Shown: positions 1 through 5,790 of the stretch, in pieces | Numbering within the stretch: the first letter of the stretch is position 1 | Layout of the letters: the number at the start of each line of letters is the position of its first letter | NCBI GenBank assembly: GCA_025997075.1 | Contig: BNUC01000181.1 | Location: 1-5,790 of the forward strand | Origin: Betaproteobacteria bacterium | Lineage (GTDB): Bacteria > Pseudomonadota > Gammaproteobacteria > Burkholderiales > Rhodocyclaceae | Direction of reading: 5' to 3' | DNA length: 5,790 nt | Position numbers and translations under genes: made by a program | Notes under the pieces: generated by a model | What the model was told of the DNA's origin: nothing | What the model saw: the letters and a program-made list of their open reading frames with translations, nothing else | The model's database searches: none

Positions 1-252
1 GAACAGTCCCCAGGTCAACAGCCCGGCGCAGAGATAGATGCTGTAGGCAAATGTGTTGTTATCCATCCCAGGCAGCTTGGCTCGCATGACTTCCGCGAAG
101 ATCACGGTATAGACCACGATCATGGCCAGTGGATTGAGCACCGTCCACGCAGCGCCCAGCAGTGAATTCTTGTACTTGGATTGAAACTCGCGTTTAACGC
201 TCCCCAGGATAAAGCCGCGATAGGCCCACAGCGCACGGAACAAAGCCAGCAT
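1..252 (-). CDS. wzm: Wzm-type ABC-2 permease, 3'-truncated (left mirror copy)
   Basis: Read on the minus strand from the ATG at 252-250, this encodes the same 84 residues as the right-hand copy and is cut by the window edge at exactly the same base of the gene. The start again overlaps the last base of the manB stop. Two independent genomic copies of a gene would not normally be cut at the identical nucleotide at both ends of a sequence, so this shared endpoint bears on whether the duplication is genuine. Confidence 0.88.
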   Translation of the reverse strand, partial: MLALFRALWAYRGFILGSVKREFQSKYKNSLLGAAWTVLNPLAMIVVYTVIFAEVMRAKLPGMDNNTFAYSIYLCAGLLTWGLF

Positions 253-1640
253 CAGGCCTTGACTCCCAGAATCCGTTCGACCTCGCGCACCCGCGCGGCG
301 ACGATGCCAGCCTCCGCGCGGGACTCGACGTTGAGCCGCAACAGGGGTTCGGTATTGGAGCTGCGCAGGTTGAGCCGCCAGGCTTCAAACGCGAGACTGA
401 GGCCATCGGTCCTGTCGATCACGGGATGATCCGCCGCGAAGTGTTCTTCCACCTTGCGCATGGCGGCTGGGGCATCGGCCACCGTGTAGTTGATTTCTCC
501 GCTGCACGGGTGAGCGGCCTCCCGCTCGCCGACAAGGCTGGATAAGGGTTTGCCTGTGCTACTCAACAAACCGATGACGAGCAGCCAGGGAATCATGCCA
601 CTGTCGCAATAGGCGAAATCACGGAAATAGTGATGCGCGCTCATCTCGCCGCCGTAGATGGCGTCTTCCTTGCGCATGCGTTCCTTGATGAAGGCGTGGC
701 CGGTCTTGCTCTGGATCGGTATGCCGCCGCATTGGGTGACAATATCGACGGTGTTCCAGGTCAGGCGCGGATCGTGGATGATCCTGGCGCCGGGATGTTT
801 CCGCAGAAAAGCTTCGGCCAGCAGTCCGACGATGTAATAGCCTTCGATGAATTTGCCCGTCTCGTCGAACAGGAAGCAGCGATCGAAATCGCCGTCCCAG
901 GCGATGCCCATGTCGGCCTGATGCGTGCGTACCGCATCAGCCGTCGCGGCCCGGTTTTCGGGCAGCAGCGGATTGGGGATGCCGTTGGGGAAAGCCGAAT
1001 CCGGCTCATGATGGATCTTGATGAACTCAACGGGAACCGCCATAGCTTTGAAACGCTGCTCGATGACATCGACCACGTGCCCCGCGACGCCATTACCGGC
1101 GTTGACGACCAAACGCAGGGCGTTCAGGCGAAGCGGGTCGATGTAGCCCAGCAGATGGTCGACGTAGGGCTCAAGAATCGATTGCCGGGTCAGGGCGCCG
1201 CGCCTTGCCGCTTGGGTAAACGCATTGTCTTCCGCCAGGCGTTGAATCTGCTTCAGGCCGGACTCGCCGCTGATCGGCCGCGCACCCTTGCCGACGAACT
1301 TCATGCCGTTGTAGTCCAGCGGGTTGTGGCTGGCCGTCACCTCGATGCCACCGTCGACATCGAGGTGGAAAGCGGCAAAATAAATTTCCTCGGTCCCGGT
1401 CAGCCCCAGGTCGATGACATCGACACCAGCCTCCATCAGCCCTTCGGCCACCGCCTGCTTGAGCGCCGCGCTGGTCCGCCGCACGTCGCCGCCCACCACC
1501 ACTCGCCGTGGCTTGAGATATTCACCGAAAGCCCGTCCGATGCGCCGGGCGATGTCCTCGTTGAGTTCCGCGCCCAGCTTGCCGCGAATATCGTAAGCCT
1601 TGAAGCAAGTCAGTGCGGATGAGGCCGAATCTGTTTTCAA
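252..1640 (-). CDS. manB: manB/cpsG phosphomannomutase, left (mirror) copy
   Basis: The product is identical over all 462 residues to the copy on the right arm, with the same TTG start (1640-1638) and stop (254-252). All catalytic and ligand-binding motifs are intact, so nothing suggests decay or divergence since duplication. If the palindrome is an artefact, this is the same physical gene counted twice. If it is real, the cell would carry two identical phosphomannomutase genes transcribed away from each other, neither with a visible promoter in the window. The 330-aa open frame on the opposite strand (630-1622) is a GC-rich shadow of this gene. Confidence 0.95.
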   Translation of the reverse strand: MKTDSASSALTCFKAYDIRGKLGAELNEDIARRIGRAFGEYLKPRRVVVGGDVRRTSAALKQAVAEGLMEAGVDVIDLGLTGTEEIYFAAFHLDVDGGIEVTASHNPLDYNGMKFVGKGARPISGESGLKQIQRLAEDNAFTQAARRGALTRQSILEPYVDHLLGYIDPLRLNALRLVVNAGNGVAGHVVDVIEQRFKAMAVPVEFIKIHHEPDSAFPNGIPNPLLPENRAATADAVRTHQADMGIAWDGDFDRCFLFDETGKFIEGYYIVGLLAEAFLRKHPGARIIHDPRLTWNTVDIVTQCGGIPIQSKTGHAFIKERMRKEDAIYGGEMSAHHYFRDFAYCDSGMIPWLLVIGLLSSTGKPLSSLVGEREAAHPCSGEINYTVADAPAAMRKVEEHFAADHPVIDRTDGLSLAFEAWRLNLRSSNTEPLLRLNVESRAEAGIVAARVREVERILGVKA

Positions 1641-2979
1641 TTGACACGTCCATAAATGTCATCAAAACGGACGATGTCATCCTCGTCGAGATACGCTCCG
1701 CTTTGCACCTCGATCATCACCAGCGGCAGCAAGCCGGGATTTTCAAGCCGATGCTTGTGGCCGGCGGGGATATAGGTGGATTCGTTGGTATTGACGAACA
1801 GTTCTTTCTCGCCATTGACCACCCGCGCCATGCCGCTGACGACGATCCAGTGCTCGCTGCGGTGATAGTGCATTTGCAGGCTCAGGCAGGCGCCGGGTTT
1901 GACCTCGATCCGCTTGATCTTGAAGTTGGGACCGGTTTCCAGCACCGTGTAGCTTCCCCAGGGGCGGTTGACCGAGCGGTGCAGCTTGTAGGCATCATGC
2001 CCGCCGGCCTTGAGCCTGGCATAGAGATGCTTCACGTCCTGGGCGCGCTCGCGCGTCGCGACGAGCAGCGCGTCGGGCGTGTCGATCACGATGAGGTTAT
2101 CTATACCGACCGCGCCGATCATGCGCTCGCTGCCGCGGATATAGCAGTTGGAAACTTCATGCAGCGTCACTTGCGCGCCTTCGATGCGGTTGCCGCAAGC
2201 ATCCGGCTCGGTCAGATCGCCCAGAGCGTCCCAGGAGCCGATGTCGCTCCAGCCAATGCGGCAGGGCACCACCGCGACCTTGGACGATTTTTCCATCAAC
2301 GCGAAGTCGATCGAATCGTCCGGTACGGTCGAGAAGCTGCCGGCCTCCAGTTGGACCTGTGAATCGCCGTTTCCGCCGTCTCCGTTTACGCGTCGCGATT
2401 GCGCGATGCAGGCGCGCGTCGCCGACAGGATATCCGGACAATGCCGTTCCATTTCGTCCAGCAGGACGCCAGCGGAAAAAACAGAACATGCCCGAATTCC
2501 ACTGATAGTTTCCCGAGTCGACGTACTCCCTGGCTTTTTCGAGATTTGGCTTTTCCACGAAGCGGCGGACATTGAATCCGGCAATGTTCCCTTCGCATTC
2601 AATTGGACAACCCATGTCGGCTTCGATATAGCCATAACCGGTTTCCGGGGCATCCGGCTTGATGCCGAAGGTCACCAGCTTGCCTCGCTGTGCGATCAGG
2701 GCGGCGCGCGAAACCGCCTGCGCAAAGGCTTCCTGGTCGGAAATCAGGTGATCGGCCGCCAGGACCAGCATCAATGCGTCCCGTCCGTGCGTCTCTACAA
2801 TCGTCAGCGCGGCCGCGGCGATCGCCGGCGCGGTATTACGTCCGAAAGGCTCAAGAACGAAACTATTGGGAAGATTGATTTTGCTGTTTGCGGCAATTTC
2901 ATCGTAATCGTCCCTGGTTTTGAAATACAGCTCGCGGTTGGTTATCGTCATGACCTCGACGACCCCCGGCAACACCGCC
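1637..2979 (-). CDS. manC: manC, left copy: 5'-truncated and frameshifted GDP-mannose pyrophosphorylase / PMI
   Basis: This is the mirror copy of the manC described at 2982-4154, extended by the 56 spacer codons, for about 446 residues of a protein usually near 480-500 aa. The first roughly 50 residues, with the GGSGTRLWP-type nucleotide-binding signature, are absent because the natural upstream sequence is replaced at the centre by the other arm. The frame is broken at the A run 2476-2481, six A where the other arm has five. Upstream codons read into WNSGMFCF, then the frame shifts; the correct downstream frame resumes through to the stop at 1637-1639. Restoring five A gives the same protein as the right copy. 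The shift is most simply a homopolymer sequencing or assembly error; a real disabling mutation is the alternative. Its stop overlaps the TTG start of the left manB. Confidence 0.88.
2476..2481. other. Homopolymer indel between the arms (A6 versus T5 at 3311-3315)
   Basis: Six A here face five T in the right arm. This is the only arm mismatch found, and it frameshifts the left manC after WNSGMFCF. The right-arm frame continues into SAGVLLDEM, matching the conserved family order, so the five-base version is the correct one. Single-base homopolymer length errors are typical of sequencing or polymerase slippage. Confidence 0.93.
2805..2830. other. GC-rich palindromic sequence at the left edge of the junction
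   Basis: The left arm stops at 2812, the midpoint of the 8-bp palindrome GCGGCCGC (2809-2816), which abuts the 12-bp palindrome CGGCGATCGCCG (2816-2827). The opposite edge (2976-2985) is also GC-rich (CGCCCCGCGC). Short self-complementary GC-rich sequence can let a displaced 3' end fold back and prime on the other strand. The palindromes themselves are seen; the role in forming the junction is inferred. They are also ordinary alanine-rich manC codons. Confidence 0.5.
2813..2979 (-). other. manC: Unique spacer (loop) of the palindrome: N-proximal manC codons
   Basis: These 167 bases occur once. On the minus strand they encode 56 residues that join in frame to the left manC copy. They include the sugar-nucleotide pyrophosphorylase block [12 protein letters not shown] (about residues 41-52 of the stretch), preceded by LPGV and TNRE, which resemble proteobacterial ManC around residues 50-70. 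The spacer therefore belongs to the same gene as the arms and shows the natural order of the locus on the minus strand. It contains a 12-bp palindrome, CGGCGATCGCCG (2816-2827), which is readable as alanine/isoleucine codons. I see no promoter or start codon for divergent transcription. Confidence 0.9.
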
Positions 2980-2981
2980 CC

Positions 2982-4154
2982 GCGCTGACGATTGTAGAGA
3001 CGCACGGACGGGACGCATTGATGCTGGTCCTGGCGGCCGATCACCTGATTTCCGACCAGGAAGCCTTTGCGCAGGCGGTTTCGCGCGCCGCCCTGATCGC
3101 ACAGCGAGGCAAGCTGGTGACCTTCGGCATCAAGCCGGATGCCCCGGAAACCGGTTATGGCTATATCGAAGCCGACATGGGTTGTCCAATTGAATGCGAA
3201 GGGAACATTGCCGGATTCAATGTCCGCCGCTTCGTGGAAAAGCCAAATCTCGAAAAAGCCAGGGAGTACGTCGACTCGGGAAACTATCAGTGGAATTCGG
3301 GCATGTTCTGTTTTTCCGCTGGCGTCCTGCTGGACGAAATGGAACGGCATTGTCCGGATATCCTGTCGGCGACGCGCGCCTGCATCGCGCAATCGCGACG
3401 CGTAAACGGAGACGGCGGAAACGGCGATTCACAGGTCCAACTGGAGGCCGGCAGCTTCTCGACCGTACCGGACGATTCGATCGACTTCGCGTTGATGGAA
3501 AAATCGTCCAAGGTCGCGGTGGTGCCCTGCCGCATTGGCTGGAGCGACATCGGCTCCTGGGACGCTCTGGGCGATCTGACCGAGCCGGATGCTTGCGGCA
3601 ACCGCATCGAAGGCGCGCAAGTGACGCTGCATGAAGTTTCCAACTGCTATATCCGCGGCAGCGAGCGCATGATCGGCGCGGTCGGTATAGATAACCTCAT
3701 CGTGATCGACACGCCCGACGCGCTGCTCGTCGCGACGCGCGAGCGCGCCCAGGACGTGAAGCATCTCTATGCCAGGCTCAAGGCCGGCGGGCATGATGCC
3801 TACAAGCTGCACCGCTCGGTCAACCGCCCCTGGGGAAGCTACACGGTGCTGGAAACCGGTCCCAACTTCAAGATCAAGCGGATCGAGGTCAAACCCGGCG
3901 CCTGCCTGAGCCTGCAAATGCACTATCACCGCAGCGAGCACTGGATCGTCGTCAGCGGCATGGCGCGGGTGGTCAATGGCGAGAAAGAACTGTTCGTCAA
4001 TACCAACGAATCCACCTATATCCCCGCCGGCCACAAGCATCGGCTTGAAAATCCCGGCTTGCTGCCGCTGGTGATGATCGAGGTGCAAAGCGGAGCGTAT
4101 CTCGACGAGGATGACATCGTCCGTTTTGATGACATTTATGGACGTGTCAATTGA
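2982..4154 (+). CDS. manC: manC, right copy: mannose-1-phosphate guanylyltransferase / mannose-6-phosphate isomerase, 5'-truncated
   Basis: The first arm codon in the manC frame is at 2982, giving 390 residues to the TGA at 4152-4154. The type II bifunctional enzyme makes GDP-mannose from mannose-1-P and GTP in the cytoplasm and can interconvert fructose-6-P and mannose-6-P. Visible in order (fragment numbering): LVLAADHLI at 15-23 with the expected metal-binding Asp; ETGYGYIE at 56-63; FVEKP at 84-88; WNSGMF at 104-109; [10 protein letters not shown] at 166-175; [11 protein letters not shown] at 186-196. The C-terminal cupin isomerase follows, with [13 protein letters not shown] at 309-321, HKHRLENP at 351-358 and [18 protein letters not shown] at 371-388. 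About 100 N-terminal residues are missing, including the GTP-binding signature. The frame stays open leftward to a TTG at 2148, but that extension is spacer plus antisense of the left arm and is not protein. It overlaps manB by 4 bp. Confidence 0.93.
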   Translation, partial: ALTIVETHGRDALMLVLAADHLISDQEAFAQAVSRAALIAQRGKLVTFGIKPDAPETGYGYIEADMGCPIECEGNIAGFNVRRFVEKPNLEKAREYVDSGNYQWNSGMFCFSAGVLLDEMERHCPDILSATRACIAQSRRVNGDGGNGDSQVQLEAGSFSTVPDDSIDFALMEKSSKVAVVPCRIGWSDIGSWDALGDLTEPDACGNRIEGAQVTLHEVSNCYIRGSERMIGAVGIDNLIVIDTPDALLVATRERAQDVKHLYARLKAGGHDAYKLHRSVNRPWGSYTVLETGPNFKIKRIEVKPGACLSLQMHYHRSEHWIVVSGMARVVNGEKELFVNTNESTYIPAGHKHRLENPGLLPLVMIEVQSGAYLDEDDIVRFDDIYGRVN

Positions 4155-5539
4155 AAACAGATTCGGCCTCATCCGCACTGACTTGCTTCAAGGCTTACGA
4201 TATTCGCGGCAAGCTGGGCGCGGAACTCAACGAGGACATCGCCCGGCGCATCGGACGGGCTTTCGGTGAATATCTCAAGCCACGGCGAGTGGTGGTGGGC
4301 GGCGACGTGCGGCGGACCAGCGCGGCGCTCAAGCAGGCGGTGGCCGAAGGGCTGATGGAGGCTGGTGTCGATGTCATCGACCTGGGGCTGACCGGGACCG
4401 AGGAAATTTATTTTGCCGCTTTCCACCTCGATGTCGACGGTGGCATCGAGGTGACGGCCAGCCACAACCCGCTGGACTACAACGGCATGAAGTTCGTCGG
4501 CAAGGGTGCGCGGCCGATCAGCGGCGAGTCCGGCCTGAAGCAGATTCAACGCCTGGCGGAAGACAATGCGTTTACCCAAGCGGCAAGGCGCGGCGCCCTG
4601 ACCCGGCAATCGATTCTTGAGCCCTACGTCGACCATCTGCTGGGCTACATCGACCCGCTTCGCCTGAACGCCCTGCGTTTGGTCGTCAACGCCGGTAATG
4701 GCGTCGCGGGGCACGTGGTCGATGTCATCGAGCAGCGTTTCAAAGCTATGGCGGTTCCCGTTGAGTTCATCAAGATCCATCATGAGCCGGATTCGGCTTT
4801 CCCCAACGGCATCCCCAATCCGCTGCTGCCCGAAAACCGGGCCGCGACGGCTGATGCGGTACGCACGCATCAGGCCGACATGGGCATCGCCTGGGACGGC
4901 GATTTCGATCGCTGCTTCCTGTTCGACGAGACGGGCAAATTCATCGAAGGCTATTACATCGTCGGACTGCTGGCCGAAGCTTTTCTGCGGAAACATCCCG
5001 GCGCCAGGATCATCCACGATCCGCGCCTGACCTGGAACACCGTCGATATTGTCACCCAATGCGGCGGCATACCGATCCAGAGCAAGACCGGCCACGCCTT
5101 CATCAAGGAACGCATGCGCAAGGAAGACGCCATCTACGGCGGCGAGATGAGCGCGCATCACTATTTCCGTGATTTCGCCTATTGCGACAGTGGCATGATT
5201 CCCTGGCTGCTCGTCATCGGTTTGTTGAGTAGCACAGGCAAACCCTTATCCAGCCTTGTCGGCGAGCGGGAGGCCGCTCACCCGTGCAGCGGAGAAATCA
5301 ACTACACGGTGGCCGATGCCCCAGCCGCCATGCGCAAGGTGGAAGAACACTTCGCGGCGGATCATCCCGTGATCGACAGGACCGATGGCCTCAGTCTCGC
5401 GTTTGAAGCCTGGCGGCTCAACCTGCGCAGCTCCAATACCGAACCCCTGTTGCGGCTCAACGTCGAGTCCCGCGCGGAGGCTGGCATCGTCGCCGCGCGG
5501 GTGCGCGAGGTCGAACGGATTCTGGGAGTCAAGGCCTGA
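4151..5539 (+). CDS. manB: manB/cpsG phosphomannomutase, right copy, complete
   Basis: This 462-aa cytoplasmic enzyme of the alpha-D-phosphohexomutase family converts mannose-6-P to mannose-1-P for ManC. All hallmark motifs are present: FKAYDIRG at 13-20; the phosphoserine loop TASHNP at 102-107 (Ser104); the Mg-binding loop DGDFDR at 249-254; the sugar-binding GEMSAHH at 331-337; the phosphate-binding RSSNTEP at 426-432. Length and motif context match CpsG/ManB of capsule and O-antigen loci (about 456 aa) better than AlgC. The start is TTG at 4151: an in-frame TGA at 4130-4132 lies upstream with no ATG, GTG or other TTG between, and the next in-frame ATG would remove the YDIRG and catalytic Ser segments. 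A weak GGA (4140-4142) sits eight bases before it. TTGA overlaps the manC stop, and the manB stop overlaps the next ATG, so the three genes look translationally coupled. Confidence 0.97.
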   Translation: MKTDSASSALTCFKAYDIRGKLGAELNEDIARRIGRAFGEYLKPRRVVVGGDVRRTSAALKQAVAEGLMEAGVDVIDLGLTGTEEIYFAAFHLDVDGGIEVTASHNPLDYNGMKFVGKGARPISGESGLKQIQRLAEDNAFTQAARRGALTRQSILEPYVDHLLGYIDPLRLNALRLVVNAGNGVAGHVVDVIEQRFKAMAVPVEFIKIHHEPDSAFPNGIPNPLLPENRAATADAVRTHQADMGIAWDGDFDRCFLFDETGKFIEGYYIVGLLAEAFLRKHPGARIIHDPRLTWNTVDIVTQCGGIPIQSKTGHAFIKERMRKEDAIYGGEMSAHHYFRDFAYCDSGMIPWLLVIGLLSSTGKPLSSLVGEREAAHPCSGEINYTVADAPAAMRKVEEHFAADHPVIDRTDGLSLAFEAWRLNLRSSNTEPLLRLNVESRAEAGIVAARVREVERILGVKA

Positions 5540-5790
5540 TGCTGGCTTTGTTCCGTGCGCTGTGGGCCTATCGCGGCTTTATCCTGGGGAGCGTTAAACG
5601 CGAGTTTCAATCCAAGTACAAGAATTCACTGCTGGGCGCTGCGTGGACGGTGCTCAATCCACTGGCCATGATCGTGGTCTATACCGTGATCTTCGCGGAA
5701 GTCATGCGAGCCAAGCTGCCTGGGATGGATAACAACACATTTGCCTACAGCATCTATCTCTGCGCCGGGCTGTTGACCTGGGGACTGTTC
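5539..5790 (+). CDS. wzm: Wzm-type ABC-2 polysaccharide export permease, 3'-truncated (right copy)
   Basis: An ATG at 5539 shares its A with the manB stop (TGATG), and the frame stays open for 84 codons to the window edge. A possible Shine-Dalgarno, GGGAG, lies at 5524-5528. The N-terminus has the amphipathic, basic segment typical of ABC-2 permeases of O-antigen and capsule export: YRGFILGSVKREF at 11-23, then KYKNSLLGAAWTVLNPLA at 26-43. A first membrane span covers about 31-54 and a second begins near 68 (FAYSIYLCAGLLTWGLF). The family usually has about 260 residues and six spans, so roughly two thirds lies outside. Together with an ATPase (Wzt), it would move a lipid-linked polysaccharide across the inner membrane. 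Placement after manC-manB fits export of a mannose- or rhamnose-type O antigen. A KpsM/RfbA-like capsule permease is the alternative name. Confidence 0.9.
   Translation, partial: MLALFRALWAYRGFILGSVKREFQSKYKNSLLGAAWTVLNPLAMIVVYTVIFAEVMRAKLPGMDNNTFAYSIYLCAGLLTWGLF

Larger units (their letters stand above)
1..2812. repeat. Left arm of a 2.8-kb inverted repeat covering the window
   Basis: This arm is the reverse complement of 2980-5790. Outside the indel, position p pairs with 5791-p; between the indel and the centre it pairs with 5792-p. The first 180 bases match the last 180 base for base when reversed. The manB product and long antisense frames are the same in both arms, which makes nucleotide identity there practically certain. 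The only difference found is one extra A in the run at 2476-2481. The arm ends at 2812, because 2813 (C) faces 2979 (C) and pairing stops. It carries no transposase, integrase or terminal repeat, so it does not look like a mobile element. Most likely it is one half of a fold-back chimera. Confidence 0.97.
2980..5790. repeat. Right arm of the 2.8-kb inverted repeat
   Basis: This is the reverse-complement partner of 1-2812 and is one base shorter because of the five-T run at 3311-3315. Of the two arms it has the intact manC reading frame, so it is the better template for annotating manC downstream of the junction. Its genes read on the plus strand, outward from the centre. The arm begins inside manC codons, not at a gene boundary, which is what a random breakpoint would give. 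Confidence 0.97.

Noticed and set aside
630..1622. A 330-codon open frame antisense to manB (mirrored at 4169-5161).
   Set aside because: It lies wholly opposite a gene with all catalytic motifs, has no recognisable domain, and is the kind of long antisense frame GC-rich codon use produces. Its appearance twice reflects only the palindrome.
1613..2362. A 249-codon open frame antisense to manC (mirrored at 3429-4178).
   Set aside because: It is a shadow of the conserved manC C-terminal region, with low-complexity His/Asp/Ala-rich composition and no family resemblance.
2816..2827. The 12-bp palindrome CGGCGATCGCCG as a regulator operator or terminator.
   Set aside because: It lies inside manC coding sequence, has no loop or U-tract, and is explained by alanine and isoleucine codons. 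It was kept only as possible context for the junction.
2813..2979. A divergent promoter or invertible switch between the arms.
   Set aside because: The spacer reads as continuous manC codons on the minus strand and shows no convincing -35/-10 pair, recombination sites or recombinase gene.
2812..2980. A telomere-like hairpin or protelomerase site at the palindrome centre.
   Set aside because: Such sites have a near-perfect centre without a long loop. Here a 167-bp coding spacer separates the arms, and no protelomerase or phage gene is present.
1..5790. A composite transposon or insertion sequence bounded by long inverted repeats.
   Set aside because: The arms contain only polysaccharide genes, the 167-bp centre is part of manC, and there is no transposase, terminal inverted repeat or target-site duplication.

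Overview
The window is dominated by one structure. It is an almost perfect interrupted palindrome: bases 1-2812 reappear as their reverse complement at 2980-5790, around a unique 167-bp spacer (2813-2979). The only arm difference I found is one homopolymer base, six A at 2476-2481 against five T at 3311-3315. The symmetry runs exactly to both ends (base 1 pairs with base 5790). The window therefore holds one stretch of about 3 kb of real gene content, shown twice in opposite orientation and pointing outward.

The content of each arm, from the centre outward, is: (i) a 5'-truncated manC (mannose-1-phosphate guanylyltransferase / mannose-6-phosphate isomerase); (ii) a complete manB/cpsG (phosphomannomutase, 462 aa), whose TTG start overlaps the manC stop; (iii) the first 84 codons of a polysaccharide ABC-transporter permease (wzm type), whose ATG overlaps the manB stop, running off the end of the window. 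The spacer is more of manC (56 codons, minus strand). It belongs to the left copy only, so that copy reaches further toward its N-terminus. Neither copy contains the true manC start, the N-terminal nucleotidyltransferase signature or any promoter.

Functionally this is a nucleotide-sugar and export module. ManB converts mannose-6-P to mannose-1-P. ManC makes GDP-mannose, and through its isomerase domain can supply mannose-6-P from fructose-6-P. The Wzm-type permease would carry an undecaprenyl-linked, mannose- or GDP-mannose-derived polysaccharide (for example D-rhamnose or mannan O antigen) across the inner membrane. An ATPase gene (wzt) and glycosyltransferases would be expected just beyond the window.

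The GC-rich coding sequence and the close resemblance of ManB to enterobacterial CpsG suggest a Gram-negative proteobacterium, probably beta or gamma. I cannot place it more narrowly. I judge the inverted duplication more likely a fold-back chimera (whole-genome amplification, library or assembly) than a natural element. The reasons are that both manC copies are broken at the centre, the ends are exactly symmetric, the arms are essentially identical and no recombinase or insertion sequence is present. A real recent inverted duplication cannot be excluded from sequence alone. I see no previously undescribed system here, and the long ORFs that cross the centre should not be taken for new fusion proteins.
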